Below are positions 63,627 to 64,000 of a stretch of 64,000 nt of DNA, in pieces (the first letter of the stretch is position 1; the number at the start of each line of letters is the position of its first letter). The stretch comes from Chloroflexota bacterium (GTDB lineage Bacteria > Chloroflexota > Anaerolineae > Anaerolineales > Villigracilaceae). The notes below the pieces were generated by a model. That model searched no databases, had not been told where the DNA came from, and was given only the letters and a program-made list of their open reading frames with translations. The DNA lies in contig JACRBL010000067.1 in the NCBI GenBank assembly GCA_016234485.1, positions 62,001 through 126,000 of the forward strand, read 5' to 3'. The position numbers were made by a program, and so were the translations under genes.

Positions 63627-64000
63627 ATGAAACAGCAAAAAACGTCTGAGAGCGGTCAGGCCATCGTCTTGATCGCGGTAGCCCTCGTGGCGCTGATCGC
63701 CATCGTCGGCCTGGCCGTGGATGGCGGTATGGCATACAGCGATCGCCAGCAGGCGCAAAACGCCGCCGATGCGGCCGTGATGTCCGCGGCGTTGGCGCGC
63801 GCAGGCGGCGGCGGTAATTACTCCACCGCCGCGCTTACCATGGCCGCGACGAACGGATATGACAACGACGGGCAGAAAAGCATCGTAGACGTTCACCTCC
63901 CTCCCATTAGCGGGCCATATGCCGGCAACAATCAATACATTCAGGTGGTCATCACCTCGCGCGTACGCACATTCTTCGCCGGGCTGATTGGGAGATCCCA
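63627..64000 (+). CDS. TadG-like pilus assembly protein, 3' end outside window
   Basis: The frame opens with MKQQKTSESGQAIVLIAVAL and stays open to the last base, giving at least 124 residues. A single membrane helix (about 12-32) is followed by VDGGMAYSDRQQAQNAADAA, the TadG_N/Flp-assembly signature, and the start of an extracellular domain. It follows tadE by 17 bases in the same operon. The total length is unknown because the gene is cut by the window edge. Confidence 0.85.
   Translation, partial: MKQQKTSESGQAIVLIAVALVALIAIVGLAVDGGMAYSDRQQAQNAADAAVMSAALARAGGGGNYSTAALTMAATNGYDNDGQKSIVDVHLPPISGPYAGNNQYIQVVITSRVRTFFAGLIGRS

Overview
The window looks like chromosomal DNA from an uncultured member of the Chloroflexota, most likely Anaerolineae. 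Supporting signs are the many lipoproteins with Thr/Pro/Ala-rich linkers, a tungsten-type aldehyde:ferredoxin oxidoreductase, orphan peptide-binding lipoproteins, a Tad-pilus locus, GC-rich coding DNA and a very dense load of small palindromic repeats. This assignment is inference; there is no rRNA in the window. I recognised no tRNA, rRNA, transposase or CRISPR array.

Layout. 0-3 kb: recJ and a small hypothetical gene. 3-7.5 kb: a conflict-type pair, a TIR/transmembrane/coiled-coil/WD40 protein and a SLATT-like membrane protein. 7.8-10 kb: a MoaD-like carrier with an AOR-family oxidoreductase. 10-15 kb: lipoprotein, YbaK deacylase, cyclic-nucleotide-binding protein, the (p)ppGpp enzyme and an EamA exporter. 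15-19 kb: a protein-thiocarboxylate cysteine pathway (CysO-like carrier, MoeB-rhodanese, CysM with CBS domains) with an AT-rich unknown gene inserted. 19-31 kb: single metabolic enzymes, membrane proteins and a self-contained HTH/membrane-protein operon with a readable promoter and operator. 31-39.4 kb: tyrosine/homogentisate catabolism (HppD, FAH-family hydrolase, HmgA), with a substrate-binding protein whose two lobes are in swapped order. 39.5-47 kb: an HD-GYP sensor, flavin reductase, lipoproteins, an AT-rich DUF2971 gene, a YabE-like 3D protein and RsmA. 48-50 kb: a P-loop kinase and a sortase behind tandem GEMM-I (c-di-GMP) riboswitches. 51.2-56 kb: a five-gene Dlt-like acylation cassette including a 43-residue DltX-like peptide. 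56-61 kb: prfB with its programmed frameshift, ftsY, thioredoxin, two lipoproteins and a MurA with Asp in place of the catalytic Cys. 61-64 kb: prepilin peptidase, two TadE-type pseudopilins and a TadG start that runs off the window.

Two features run through the whole window. First, many genes lack a Shine-Dalgarno sequence and instead carry TAnnnT ending 6 (once 7) bases before the ATG, which predicts leaderless mRNAs. Second, several families of small palindromic repeats fill the intergenic spaces, nest inside one another at exact junctions, and have entered coding sequences: in frame in recJ (twice), the substrate-binding protein and an alpha/beta hydrolase, and with a stop codon in the FAH-family gene.
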